Of a stretch of DNA of 33,190 bases, positions 1 through 8,191 are shown piece by piece. A program made the position numbers and the translations under genes. Source of the stretch: an uncultured Lachnospiraceae bacterium (GTDB taxonomy: Bacteria > Bacillota > Clostridia > Lachnospirales > Lachnospiraceae); assembly GCA_902797015.1 (NCBI GenBank), contig CADBRG010000216.1, positions 1 to 33,190 on the forward strand, in the 5' to 3' direction. The number at the start of each line of letters is the position of its first letter. The first letter of the stretch is position 1. The notes below the pieces were generated by a model. It was not told the DNA's origin and ran no database searches. It saw only the letters and a list, made by a program, of their open reading frames with translations.

Positions 1-1
1 G

Positions 2-496
2 CCGGAAGTAAAGAACATGTATACGGATCTGATCAACGAACTGGTACCGGATAAAAGTGAAAAACAAAAAGTCTTCGACCCGAAAGGCCCGTACCTTCCG
101 ACCAAAAAGATCTATGCTATCACAAAAACGATCGAGAACCTGGAGGCACAGTTAAAAGAAATCCCGCAGAACATGTTCAACCGGAAAGACAGACGGGCAC
201 TGGAAGAAAAAATCGGATCGGAAAAAGAAAAGCTCGAGAAAGCAAAGACACATCTGCAGACACTTCCAAAGATGAAAGGGTATTCATCTGTAAAAGAAGC
301 AGAGGCGGCATACCGGAAAGCGGCAGGCATCTACCATACGCTGCAAAGAAAAGCGGAAGGGAAACCCCAGCCGAAGGAAAAGAAACCGGAAGAGAGAGAA
401 AGCGTTTTGCTGCAGCTGGCAGAGAGCAAAAAGCTATTGGATGAACAGGAGCTCAAACCGAAAAGTGATAAGAAGGTCAGGGCGCAGGAACGATAA
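2..496 (+). CDS. C-terminal part of a probable mobilisation protein (MobA/MobL-like relaxase), cut by window edge
   Basis: The reading frame is open to the left edge: codons before the first ATG (position 17) contain no stop, so this is the 3' end of a longer gene. The visible 164 or so residues are highly charged, rich in Lys and Glu, and strongly helical (a long KTIENLEAQLKEIP-type coiled-coil segment, then KAKTHLQTLPKMKGYSSVKE). There is no catalytic motif in this part. A Lys/Glu-rich helical tail with a 'P..GY.SV.EA...Y' stretch resembles the C-terminal region of MobA/MobL relaxases of Firmicutes mobilisable elements, but this is recollection of family style, not a search result. The iterated repeats directly downstream fit a mobile-element setting. 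It could also be another plasmid or element protein with a coiled coil. Confidence 0.45.
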   Translation, partial: PEVKNMYTDLINELVPDKSEKQKVFDPKGPYLPTKKIYAITKTIENLEAQLKEIPQNMFNRKDRRALEEKIGSEKEKLEKAKTHLQTLPKMKGYSSVKEAEAAYRKAAGIYHTLQRKAEGKPQPKEKKPEERESVLLQLAESKKLLDEQELKPKSDKKVRAQER

Positions 497-499
497 AAA

Positions 500-558
500 T
501 CATGATTCCGGAAATGTGAATTTCATGATTCCAGTGATGTGAAAATCATGACTCCGGA
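500..558. repeat. Three direct repeats with 23-bp period (iteron-like)
   Basis: Units begin at 500, 523 and 546. The first two are 21 bp (TCATGATTCC followed by a variable stretch and ATGTGAA) and the third is a shortened TCATGACTCCGGA. The spacing is exactly 23 bp. They lie immediately after the stop codon of the relaxase-like gene. Regularly phased repeats of this size are typical protein-binding arrays (transposase, replication or transfer proteins), but the binding partner is unknown. Confidence 0.6.
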
Positions 559-573
559 CTCATGATTTTCACA
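538..573. repeat. Perfect 14-bp inverted repeat
   Basis: TGTGAAAATCATGA (538-551) and TCATGATTTTCACA (560-573) are exact reverse complements around an 8-nt loop. The left arm is built from the third 23-bp direct-repeat unit, so an inverted copy closes the array. It could form a hairpin or a two-fold protein site. It has no U-tract, so it does not look like a simple terminator. Confidence 0.7.
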
Positions 574-1000
574 CCCTAATAAGACTGAGAATAATAAGAC
601 TGAGTATAATCATACCGACTCCTCCTATAAAGGGGAGAGGAGACTGAAAATTAACTCATATTCGTATTATTAATATGAACAGGTAAAAAGTTCATCGAAG
701 AAATTTGAACATCATTTTTGGAGTCCTGACATAAAAAAAGGGTACCAAATCAATATATAAAAATAATGGGAGTGATTAAGATATGATAATTGTTTGTTGT
801 GGAAAAATAGATGCGCAGAGCCCTTGAAAACACGGACTTTCAAATCGAAAAATGAGATTGGACGATGAGTATATCCATGAGGTTTGAAAATGGGGTTCTA
901 TTTTTCTACATAAAGATCTGGATAGACTTAGCGGGAATAGTTTTTGAGATATGACAAAAATGTTAGTGTTTGCTGACGCATCTTGAATTATAATGAGTGC
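574..1000. other. Intergenic stretch without a convincing gene
   Basis: This AT-rich gap lies between the relaxase-like gene and the response regulator. It contains a 13-bp direct repeat TAATAAGACTGAG (577-589 and 592-604) and an imperfect CT-rich/GA-rich hairpin near 619-642. A 14-codon open frame from 783 has no homology I can recognise. A weak promoter-like pair, TTGAAA (884-889) and TACATA (907-912) with 17-nt spacing, could drive the regulator. The long minus-strand frame across 776-1396 looks like a shadow of the regulator gene. Confidence 0.5.
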
Positions 1001-1674
1001 ATGAAATACAAGATCCTGATCATTGAAGACGACAAAGGAATAGCAGAAGCGATTGCGAAGAATCTTACCGGCTGGGATATGGAACCTGGTTTGGTTTCGG
1101 ATTTTCGTGATGTTATGGGAGCGTTCGTATCGTTTGCGCCGCAACTGGTACTGATCGATATCGGCCTTCCCTTCATGGATGGCTATCACTGGTGCGGCGA
1201 GATTCGCCGTATCAGCTCCGTGCCGATCATATTTATCTCCTCGGCTTCGGATAACATGAACATCGTGATGGCGATGAATCTGGGGGCGGATGATTTTATT
1301 GCGAAGCCGTTTGATCAAAGCGTGCTGATCGCGAAGATACAAGCATTGCTGCGCAGATCCTATGACTATGCGGGGACACTGCCGCTTCTTGAGCATAAAG
1401 GTGCGTTTCTGAACACCGGAAGCAGTACGCTCTCCTATGAAAATGAAACCGTGGAACTTTCTAAAAACGAATATCGGATCCTTTTTACATTAATGCAAAA
1501 CAAAGACCGGGTGGTGAGCAGGGAAAAACTGATGGAAGTTCTCTGGCAGACAGACAGCTATGTGGATGAGAATACATTGACGGTTAACATCGGACGTTTG
1601 CGCAAGAAACTAAGCGAGATCGGACTAGATGATTTTATTGTCACGAAATTCGGTGTGGGATATATGGTCAAATC

Positions 1675-1678
<4 letters not shown>
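1001..1678 (+). CDS. OmpR-family response regulator, BceR-like
   Basis: A 225-residue two-component response regulator. The receiver domain (about 1-115) has the acidic pair E9/D10/D11, the phosphoacceptor D53 (in LIDIGLP), the switch serines near 80-81 and K102 in AKPF. A winged-helix DNA-binding domain (about 128-225) ends with the usual RLRKKL...VTKFGVGYMV pattern. The ATG at 1001 gives the standard MKYKILIIEDD start; a TTG at 983 would add six unsupported residues. Its stop overlaps the kinase start (ATGA), and a Bce-type ABC transporter follows. By family knowledge, such regulators are phosphorylated by the small partner kinase and switch on the transporter genes in response to cell-wall-active peptides. 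The TTACA-N4-TGTAA box at 2669-2682 is the likely target. Confidence 0.92.
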
Positions 1679-2658
<980 letters not shown>

Positions 2659-2667
2659 ATGTATTTT

Positions 2668-2683
2668 CTTACATCAATGTAAG
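2668..2683. promoter_or_regulatory. BceR-type operator box upstream of the transporter genes
   Basis: CTTACATCAATGTAAG is a perfect inverted repeat containing TTACA-N4-TGTAA, which equals the published BceR-type consensus TNACA-N4-TGTAA. It starts nine bases after the kinase stop codon and about 90 bp before the transporter start, the expected place for activation of the ABC operon by the adjacent regulator. A terminator-like hairpin lies between the box and the transporter gene. Confidence 0.78.
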
Positions 2684-2701
2684 AATGATGTATTGATTTG
2701 T

Positions 2702-2732
2702 AAGGCGATTCGATGGAATGAATCGCCTTTTT
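2702..2732 (+). terminator. Rho-independent terminator (or attenuator) between kinase and transporter
   Basis: AAGGCGATTC (2702-2711) and GAATCGCCTT (2720-2729) form a perfect 10-bp stem with an 8-nt loop, followed by a run of T. It should end the regulator-kinase transcript and insulate the inducible transporter operon. Because it lies downstream of the operator box, it could also act as an attenuator, depending on the transporter start site. Confidence 0.8.
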
Positions 2733-2771
2733 CCTACATACTTGCAGTATGAAATGCAAGGAGGTATTACC

Positions 2772-3137
2772 ATGAGCTTATTTGAGGCGAAAAACATCAG
2801 AAAAGTATATAAGACACGGTTTGGCGGTGCTTCGGTAGAGGCACTGCGGAATGTCAGTTTTACCGTAGAAGAGGGTGAGTATGTAGCAATCATGGGGGAA
2901 TCCGGCAGTGGAAAGACAACCTTGCTCAACATTCTGGCGGCACTGGATAAGCCGACGGAAGGAATGGTGATTCTGGACGGGATGAACCTTGGTGAGATCA
3001 AAGACAAAGATATCGCAGTGTTCCGAAGGGACAACCTGGGCTATGTGTTCCAGGATTTTAATCTGCTGGATACCTTTTCATTGGAGGATAACATCTATCT
3101 GCCGTTGGTCCTTGCGGGGAAAAAACCGAAGAAATGA
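2772..3137 (+). CDS. BceA-like ABC transporter ATPase, N-terminal half (gene broken by frameshift)
   Basis: The N-terminal 121 residues of an ABC ATPase of the MacB/BceA type. Walker A is GESGSGKTT (42-50) and the Q-loop is VFQDFNLLD. The start at 2772 has an ideal AAGGAGG site at 2758-2764; the longer open frame upstream would begin inside the terminator hairpin. The frame stops at 3135-3137, just where the next frame begins. Adding one A to the A6 run at 3120-3125 restores a continuous GKKTEEMKQRMD reading and a 254-residue protein, the normal length for this family. Alone, this half lacks the signature motif, Walker B and H-loop and cannot be a complete ATPase. Causes to separate: sequencing or assembly error, real mutation, or slippage on the A run. 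Confidence 0.85.
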   Translation: MSLFEAKNIRKVYKTRFGGASVEALRNVSFTVEEGEYVAIMGESGSGKTTLLNILAALDKPTEGMVILDGMNLGEIKDKDIAVFRRDNLGYVFQDFNLLDTFSLEDNIYLPLVLAGKKPKK

Positions 3138-3535
3138 AACAGCGTATGGATGCGATTGTTGGGTATCTCGGGATTGAAAAGATCTTAAAGAAATATCCAT
3201 ATGAAGTTTCAGGCGGGCAAAAACAGCGTGCTGCCGTGGCAAGAGCGTTGATCACACAGCCCAGGATCATTCTGGCCGATGAGCCGACCGGCGCATTGGA
3301 TTCAAAGTCATCCGATGAACTGATGGAACTGTTCAAAAAAGTGAACCGCATGGGGCAGACGATCCTCATGGTCACGCATTCCGTCAAGGCGGCAAGCAAT
3401 GCTTCGCGGGTGCTGTTTATAAAGGATGGTATCGTATTTCACCAGATCTACCGCGGTGATGCCACGGATCAGCAGTTGTATCAGAAGATCAGTGATACAC
3501 TGACGCTGTTGGCGCAGGGAGGTGATCGGCCATGA
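3134..3535 (+). CDS. BceA-like ABC transporter ATPase, C-terminal half (gene broken by frameshift)
   Basis: The C-terminal part of the same ATPase, in the frame shifted by -1. It carries the ABC signature VSGGQKQR, Walker B IILADEPTGALD with the D-loop, and the H-loop histidine in MVTHS. The ATG at 3134 is an internal Met (EEMKQRMD in the repaired reading), and no separate ribosome binding site precedes it, so an independent gene is unlikely. The stop overlaps the permease start by four bases (ATGA), as expected for an ATPase-permease pair. Together with the upstream half it would energise a BceAB-type exporter or target-protection transporter for antimicrobial peptides. Confidence 0.85.
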   Translation: MKQRMDAIVGYLGIEKILKKYPYEVSGGQKQRAAVARALITQPRIILADEPTGALDSKSSDELMELFKKVNRMGQTILMVTHSVKAASNASRVLFIKDGIVFHQIYRGDATDQQLYQKISDTLTLLAQGGDRP

Positions 3536-5562
3536 AGATTGGTTTTTATCCAAAGATGGCAGTATCAGGAATGCGAAAGAACGGGCGTCTGTATATGCCG
3601 TATCTGGTGACTTGCATTCTGATGGTCTGCATTTATTATGTCATGCATTTTCTGGGAAATTCCGGGGTGATGAATGGAATACCGGGTGGTCATACGGCTG
3701 TTGAAATAATGGCATACGGTACCTATATCCTTGTTTTGTTTGCACTGGTTTTTTTGTTTTATACACATTCTTCTCTTATAAAAGGTCGGAAGAAGGAGTT
3801 CGGTCTTTACAGCATTCTGGGGATGAATAAGCACAATCTGGGAAAGATCATTTTATTCGAAACGCTGATCACATGGGCAGTCTCCCTGTTATTCGGACTT
3901 GCTGCGGGAATTGCATTGTCCAAAATTGCCGAGTTGGGATTTACAAGGCTGATTGAAGTGCCAGCCAGATATTCGTTTTCGATATCCGGTGTATCTGTTG
4001 TTATGACGGTGGCAGTTTTTTCTATGATCTTCCTTTTGATCTTTTTAAACTCTGTAAGACAGGTCCGGTTTTCGAGTCCGATCGAATTGGTCCGGGCAGA
4101 TAAGGCCGGCGAAAAGCCGCCGAAAGCGAACTGGGTGGTAGGTGTTCTGGGACTGGTGCTTTTGGGTGCTGGCTACTATATCGCGCTGAAGATTGAGCAG
4201 CCGATGTCTGCATTGATGTGGTTTCTGGTGGCAGTGATGCTCATTATTCTCGGGACTTATCTGGTATTGATCGCAGGGAGCGTCATTCTCTGTAAAATGC
4301 TGCAGAAGAATAAAGCCTATTATTACAAGACAAATCATTTCGTTTCGGTTTCATCCATGACGTATCGCATGAAGCGAAACGGTGCGGGACTGGCGTCGAT
4401 CTGTATTTTGCTTACGATGGTACTGGTGATGCTTTCGTCGACTTTGGCTCTTTATGCCGGATCGGAAGACTGCCTGAATATCCGTTATCCCAATGAGATC
4501 GGTGCGTTTGCCTGCAAATATGGGTATGATGAAGGTCTGGATGGCCTGGGAGAAAAATTGGATGCGGATCTGAAGGAAGCGGCCCAGGAACAAGGGGCAA
4601 CTGTTACGAATAATAAAACCTATTACGAATATTCTGTTTCCGGATATCTTGAAAACAGCAAGCTGGATATTTCCTTGAATTCGCTGACAGATATGGCATT
4701 TATCGATTATGACAAAGTGGCGCAGATCCTGTTTATCGACGTGGAGGAGTATAACCGAGTTTTTGGTCATCACGAGATCGTTTCATCGGGACAGGCGCTG
4801 GTGGGGACGAAGAAAAACATAGAAATCGGGAATGTCTTGACGATCGGTGATGTGCCGTTTGATGTGGTTGGCAGGATTGATGATCAGATTACGGAAATCG
4901 ATCCGGCCGCAGAGGGTTCCGCTTCACCCGGTGTTTTTATGATCGTAAATGATGTTAATGCAGTGGCGCAGAACTTTACGAAGTACACAGATTATGACGG
5001 GGCACCGATGTTAGCTTGGTTCTGGAACTGCCGGTTCGATACCGGGCTGGATGCAGAAGGGCAGATTGCACTCGCGGATACGTTGGAAGAGAAGCTGGAG
5101 TCAGAACTGGAAGGGCTGGGCTTTTCCAACTATTACTGTGAAAGTCACGAAGGGGAACGGGGTGATTTTGTCAGCACCTTTGGTGGACTTCTCTTTTTGG
5201 GGGTCCTGCTCAGCATGATCTTTCTGGTTTCCTGTGTGGTCATCATTTACTACAAACAGGTTTCGGAAGGCTTCGAAGACCAGACAAGGTTTGAGATCAT
5301 GCAGAAGGTGGGGATGACCAAGGAAGACATTAAAAAAAGCATTAATTCCCAGATGCTGACGGTTTTTCTGATCCCAGTCATATTCGCATGCATTCATCTG
5401 GTTGTCGTACTGCCGTTGGTTCATAAGCTGCTGATGTTGTTCGGTTTGTTCAGCATGTCGCATTTAGTGCTGACTGCCTGCATCTGCGCGGCAGCCTGTG
5501 TGCTGTTCTATGCGTTGATCTATAAGCTGACATCACAGGTCTATTACAAGATTGTGGCGTGA
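3532..5562 (+). CDS. FtsX-like ABC permease, BceB-like
   Basis: A 676-residue membrane protein with the Bce-type layout: an N-terminal helix around 20-41, a paired group of helices near 60-77 and 105-130, more helices around 145-165, 195-215, 222-245 and 280-305, then a large non-membrane segment of about 220 residues (roughly 306-530), and a C-terminal FtsX group of three helices (about 541-565, 600-625, 640-670). The large extracellular domain between helices VII and VIII is typical of BceB/VraG permeases, where it binds peptide-lipid targets. The sequence KGRKKEFGLYSILGM just after the second helix is a common FtsX-family motif. The gene is intact and overlaps the ATPase frame, and it works with the upstream kinase as the sensory partner. 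The substrate is not predictable from sequence. Confidence 0.9.
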   Translation: MKIGFYPKMAVSGMRKNGRLYMPYLVTCILMVCIYYVMHFLGNSGVMNGIPGGHTAVEIMAYGTYILVLFALVFLFYTHSSLIKGRKKEFGLYSILGMNKHNLGKIILFETLITWAVSLLFGLAAGIALSKIAELGFTRLIEVPARYSFSISGVSVVMTVAVFSMIFLLIFLNSVRQVRFSSPIELVRADKAGEKPPKANWVVGVLGLVLLGAGYYIALKIEQPMSALMWFLVAVMLIILGTYLVLIAGSVILCKMLQKNKAYYYKTNHFVSVSSMTYRMKRNGAGLASICILLTMVLVMLSSTLALYAGSEDCLNIRYPNEIGAFACKYGYDEGLDGLGEKLDADLKEAAQEQGATVTNNKTYYEYSVSGYLENSKLDISLNSLTDMAFIDYDKVAQILFIDVEEYNRVFGHHEIVSSGQALVGTKKNIEIGNVLTIGDVPFDVVGRIDDQITEIDPAAEGSASPGVFMIVNDVNAVAQNFTKYTDYDGAPMLAWFWNCRFDTGLDAEGQIALADTLEEKLESELEGLGFSNYYCESHEGERGDFVSTFGGLLFLGVLLSMIFLVSCVVIIYYKQVSEGFEDQTRFEIMQKVGMTKEDIKKSINSQMLTVFLIPVIFACIHLVVVLPLVHKLLMLFGLFSMSHLVLTACICAAACVLFYALIYKLTSQVYYKIVA

Positions 5563-5677
5563 TGATTGATCACAGAGATTGTTTTTGTATGTGCCCTGTA
5601 TGTACATATTTGAAATTGGGCAGACAGAATTCTTGTTTTTATTAGGTTTGCGAGACATGAGCAGAGATTCGATCTCC

Positions 5678-6016
5678 TTATGCTCCATGAGGCCGGAAAG
5701 TCAGTGTTATGCGACTTTCCGGCTTTTGCTTTGTATTGGCGAAAGAATAGAAAAAGATGATTAGAAAATATATATCTTCTTGCTTAATGCTGGACAACAT
5801 CTCACCTACGCTAACTCCATCCCTGTAAATGTTATTCCATAAATCTGAGGCGGTTTTGACTTCTGTCGTTTCTTTATAAAACTCACAAAAAGAAATAAGA
5901 GCATTATCTTCATTATCATCTGGATACCAGTATGTGATTGAATACTTTTTTCCTCGATATGTAAATTCTATTTCATTACGAATATTGATATAGTTTTCTA
6001 ACTGTTCAAATGTCAT
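5678..6016 (-). CDS. Small immunity-like protein with altered C-terminus
   Basis: A 112-residue protein with no signal peptide. Its N-terminal part (about 1-65: NEIEFTYRGKKYSITYW then ISFCEFYKE) looks like a compact beta-rich small domain, the style of immunity proteins found directly behind toxin C-terminal domains. The start ATG overlaps the stop of the upstream toxin-like frame (TAATG), and a GAGGAGG site lies in the toxin 3' end, so the two are translationally coupled. The last 22 residues or so are encoded by the stem of the convergent terminator at 5692-5723 and are rich in basic residues, unlike the rest. The original C-terminus was therefore probably lost by a deletion or frameshift. 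The immunity role is inferred from position and general form only. Confidence 0.55.
   Translation of the reverse strand: MTFEQLENYINIRNEIEFTYRGKKYSITYWYPDDNEDNALISFCEFYKETTEVKTASDLWNNIYRDGVSVGEMLSSIKQEDIYFLIIFFYSFANTKQKPESRITLTFRPHGA
5692..5727 (+). terminator. Rho-independent terminator after the Bce-type operon
   Basis: GCCGGAAAGTC (5692-5702) and GACTTTCCGGC (5713-5723) form a perfect 11-bp stem followed by TTTT on the plus strand. It ends the transporter operon 130 bp after the permease stop. It lies inside the 3' end of the minus-strand immunity-like frame, an unusual overlap. Confidence 0.85.
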
Positions 6017-6320
6017 TATTTTACCTCCTCATCTTTGCCCCTACGCGGCTTCCCATTATTCCAAGTGATATGATGTTGATGTGGTACCACAGGATGTGTT
6101 TTTGGATTACCATGATCAGAATAATCAATATCCAGATAGGCTTTGCCGTCACTATCATAGTAGCGTTCCTGAATAAGTTTCCATCAACGCATGACTGCGT
6201 AACAGAATTTGGTTCACCACTCATGGGAATATTATGATTGTCGTTAACAACATTTTTACTATCTACTTGTTCAATACTAGAAGAACTAGCTGTATTGAAT
6301 GATTCGCCATTACCTTTCAT
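6016..6320 (-). pseudogene. Toxin-like C-terminal domain gene, frameshifted
   Basis: The start at 6320 (MKGNGESFN) overlaps the 3' end of the DUF4417 gene by 11 bases. The first frame reads through SGEPNSVTQSCVDG and then loses sense. From about 6178 downward the next frame reads LIQERYYDSDGKAYL followed by DIDYSDHGNPKTHP, a histidine-rich VPHQHH and a basic end, stopping at 6016-6018. One extra A in the AAA run at 6178-6180 (minus-strand AAA) joins them as VDGKLIQERYYD. The D-x-DY-x-DHGNP-x-x-HP-x-VPH-x-H signature recurs, from memory, at the C-terminal tips of Firmicutes polymorphic-toxin or phage-head-associated proteins with a small partner gene behind. Here it is a short standalone module of about 100 residues. 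Either a pseudogene or an assembly indel. Confidence 0.55.
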
Positions 6321-6672
6321 CAGTATAGCCTGCCTTTCTCCTTTTGGCAGCATCCCGATTCTTAATCATCATATATGAATCATACTGATAGATAGGTATT
6401 TGTTTTGTAATTGCCTCCTCGAAGATAAACTCTGATGCAGGACCATATACAAGAATTCCTGATGGTGTCAGTGTATTAATGATAGTAGTAACCTGCTCCT
6501 CGAATATTATACGATTGGCCTTGCTATGTGTAAAACCGTTTGTGCCAATAGCGATTAAATGATTGCAGGGATATGCCGCCAAGGAACTTAATGTATCAGT
6601 TGTACCGACTCTCACATTAGGAATTACCTTAATGCCTTTTGGAGTTTGCAGGAAATAGAGCAGCTTACACAT
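6310..6672 (-). CDS. DUF4417-like protein, 5'-truncated
   Basis: This frame encodes the C-terminal half of a DUF4417-type protein: GIKVIPNVR, then LIAIGTNGFTHSKANR, then SGILVYGPAS and a basic end. Full family members normally have about 100 more residues before the VIPNVRWGD segment, and the conserved tryptophan region there is replaced (VIPNVRVGTTD). Upstream the frame runs into the 127-bp repeat copy at 6690-6816 without any recognisable N-terminal domain, so the gene has been cut there. The function of DUF4417 is unknown; it is often seen on phages and mobile elements. The first Met (6672) has no convincing ribosome binding site, so it is probably a remnant. It overlaps the toxin-like gene downstream, suggesting they were once one operon. 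Confidence 0.6.
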   Translation of the reverse strand: MCKLLYFLQTPKGIKVIPNVRVGTTDTLSSLAAYPCNHLIAIGTNGFTHSKANRIIFEEQVTTIINTLTPSGILVYGPASEFIFEEAITKQIPIYQYDSYMMIKNRDAAKRRKAGYTDER

Positions 6673-6689
6673 ATTAATACATATTTTGA

Positions 6690-6816
6690 TGAATAAACAT
6701 ACAGCAGGGCAGATCGTGTGATCTGCCCTGTATTAAGGTATCGGAATGGGTAAAAATCTTCCCACAAGAGTCTCTGCTTTTTATAGTTTGCTATGTAAAT
6801 CTGTTTCGTGTTATGT
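6690..6816. repeat. 127-bp direct repeat, copy 1
   Basis: This segment matches 8192-8318 at 123 of 127 positions by eye (differences at four single bases, no gaps). The two copies flank the AAA/DUF4143 ATPase gene in the same orientation. It includes a 10-bp-stem hairpin (AGGGCAGATC at 6706-6715 with GATCTGCCCT at 6720-6729) and one copy of the 12-mer AATCTTCCCACA (6755-6766). The DUF4417 frame is truncated at its left edge. Confidence 0.9.
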
Positions 6817-6820
6817 CCAA

Positions 6821-6849
6821 TTGACAAACAGGGTAATTTTGAGTAGACT
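6821..6849 (+). promoter_or_regulatory. Sigma-A-type promoter of the ATPase gene
   Basis: A perfect -35 TTGACA (6821-6826), 17-nt spacer and -10 TAGACT (6844-6849). It begins five bases after repeat copy 1. The predicted start of transcription, near 6856, rules out translation from the ATG at 6850 and supports the ATG at 6901. Confidence 0.75.
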
Positions 6850-6900
6850 ATGAATGCAGGTGCGAAACTCAAAAATAATTTAAATTTCGGAAGTGAGACA

Positions 6901-8100
6901 ATGAACTATATCGAAAGACCAGAATATATGCAGAGACTCCTCGATCTTATGAGAACACCGGATATCAAGATCATTACCGGGGTAAGGCGAAGCGGAAAGT
7001 CTGAACTGATGAAGGCATATATCCGGAGGATCACGGAGACACAGCCGAATGCCAATATCATCTTCGTGGATTTCTTTGACTTGAAATATGAAGCCCTTAA
7101 GGAATATCATGCATTGTATGATTATATCGAGAGCCATTATGCAGAAGGAAAGGATAATTATGTCTTCGTGGATGAGGTGCAGCTCTGCGAGAAGTTCGAG
7201 CTTGCTATTAACAGTCTGCACACTTCTCGGAAATATGATCTATATATCACAGGTTCCAATGCCTTTCTATTAAGTTCCGACCTTTCAACGCTGTTCACCG
7301 GAAGATATATAGAGATCCATGTTTTCCCATTTAGCTTTGCTGAATTCTGCCGTTACTACGCGGAAGAGAAGGATACGGCAAAGCTTTTCGAAGAGTATGT
7401 CATCAAAGGAGGACTGGCGGGCTCTTATGAATACCGCACGGATCGTGACCGAATAAACTATATCCGGGATATTTACGATACGATCATCAACCGCGATCTG
7501 GTTACGAAGTATAACCTTCCGGACACCACGACGCTGGAGCACCTGGCGGAATTTATGATGGACAATGTTTCCAATCTAACCTCCCCCAACAACATCAGCG
7601 ATACACTGACGGCCAATGTGGTAGTTACGAATCATAAGACCGTAGGTAACTATATAAAGTACCTTTGTGATGCATATGTCTTTTATGGAGTGCGGCGATA
7701 TGATATCCGCGGCAAGAAGTATCTGAAGACGTCGATTAAGTATTATCTGAGTGATACGGGCTTCCGCTTCGCAAGGCTTGGCAGAAGAAATCTTGATTAC
7801 GGAAGGATGTATGAGAATATTGTCTGTATTGAACTGATGCGACGCGGATATGAAGTCTATGTTGGCAAGCTTTATCAGAAAGAAGTGGATTTCATAGCGG
7901 TCCGTGGAGATGAAAAAATATATATCCAGGTCAGTGACGACATTACCCGTCAGGAGACCTTTGAGCGGGAGTATCATCCGCTCCTGAAGATCAAAGATGC
8001 TTATCCGAAGCTGATTTTGGCTAATACCCGACATGAGACCTATGACTATGAAGGAATCAAGATATACAATCTGGCAGATTGGCTTCTCGAGAAGAATTAA
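6901..8100 (+). CDS. AAA ATPase with C-terminal DUF4143 domain
   Basis: A 399-residue protein of the AAA_14 plus DUF4143 type. Walker A is GVRRSGKS (27-34), Walker B is YVFVDEVQ (87-94), and TGSNAFLL (about 117-124) is the sensor region. The C-terminal domain (about 190-399) has the family's nuclease-like fold signature: a Glu in YENIVCIELMRRGY, then KEVDFIAVRG and IYIQVS. The start at 6901 follows GGAAGTGAG and fits the promoter at 6821-6849; an upstream in-frame ATG overlaps the promoter. These proteins are common, multi-copy and of unclear role in anaerobic Firmicutes and Bacteroidetes. Proposed roles in defence or element maintenance are not proven. The gene forms a cassette between two 127-bp direct repeats and appears intact. 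Confidence 0.88.
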   Translation: MNYIERPEYMQRLLDLMRTPDIKIITGVRRSGKSELMKAYIRRITETQPNANIIFVDFFDLKYEALKEYHALYDYIESHYAEGKDNYVFVDEVQLCEKFELAINSLHTSRKYDLYITGSNAFLLSSDLSTLFTGRYIEIHVFPFSFAEFCRYYAEEKDTAKLFEEYVIKGGLAGSYEYRTDRDRINYIRDIYDTIINRDLVTKYNLPDTTTLEHLAEFMMDNVSNLTSPNNISDTLTANVVVTNHKTVGNYIKYLCDAYVFYGVRRYDIRGKKYLKTSIKYYLSDTGFRFARLGRRNLDYGRMYENIVCIELMRRGYEVYVGKLYQKEVDFIAVRGDEKIYIQVSDDITRQETFEREYHPLLKIKDAYPKLILANTRHETYDYEGIKIYNLADWLLEKN

Positions 8101-8191
8101 GCCAAGTCTCAGACATTAATGATATCGGAGTATATGTTTTCCGGCGGCTATGAATATGCAAGAGAGGCTGTTTGAATATTTTGAGAATATA

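Noticed and set aside
776..1396. Long minus-strand open frame opposite the response regulator
   Set aside because: Composition is low-quality and it lies mostly antisense to a clear regulator gene; no ribosome binding site or recognisable domain.
3120..3126. A-AAA-AAC as a canonical programmed -1 frameshift heptamer in the ABC ATPase
   Set aside because: The heptamer is in the wrong phase: the actual codons are AAA AAA CCG starting at 3120, so tandem slippage is not of the standard type. Simple slippage on the A run or a sequencing error remains possible.
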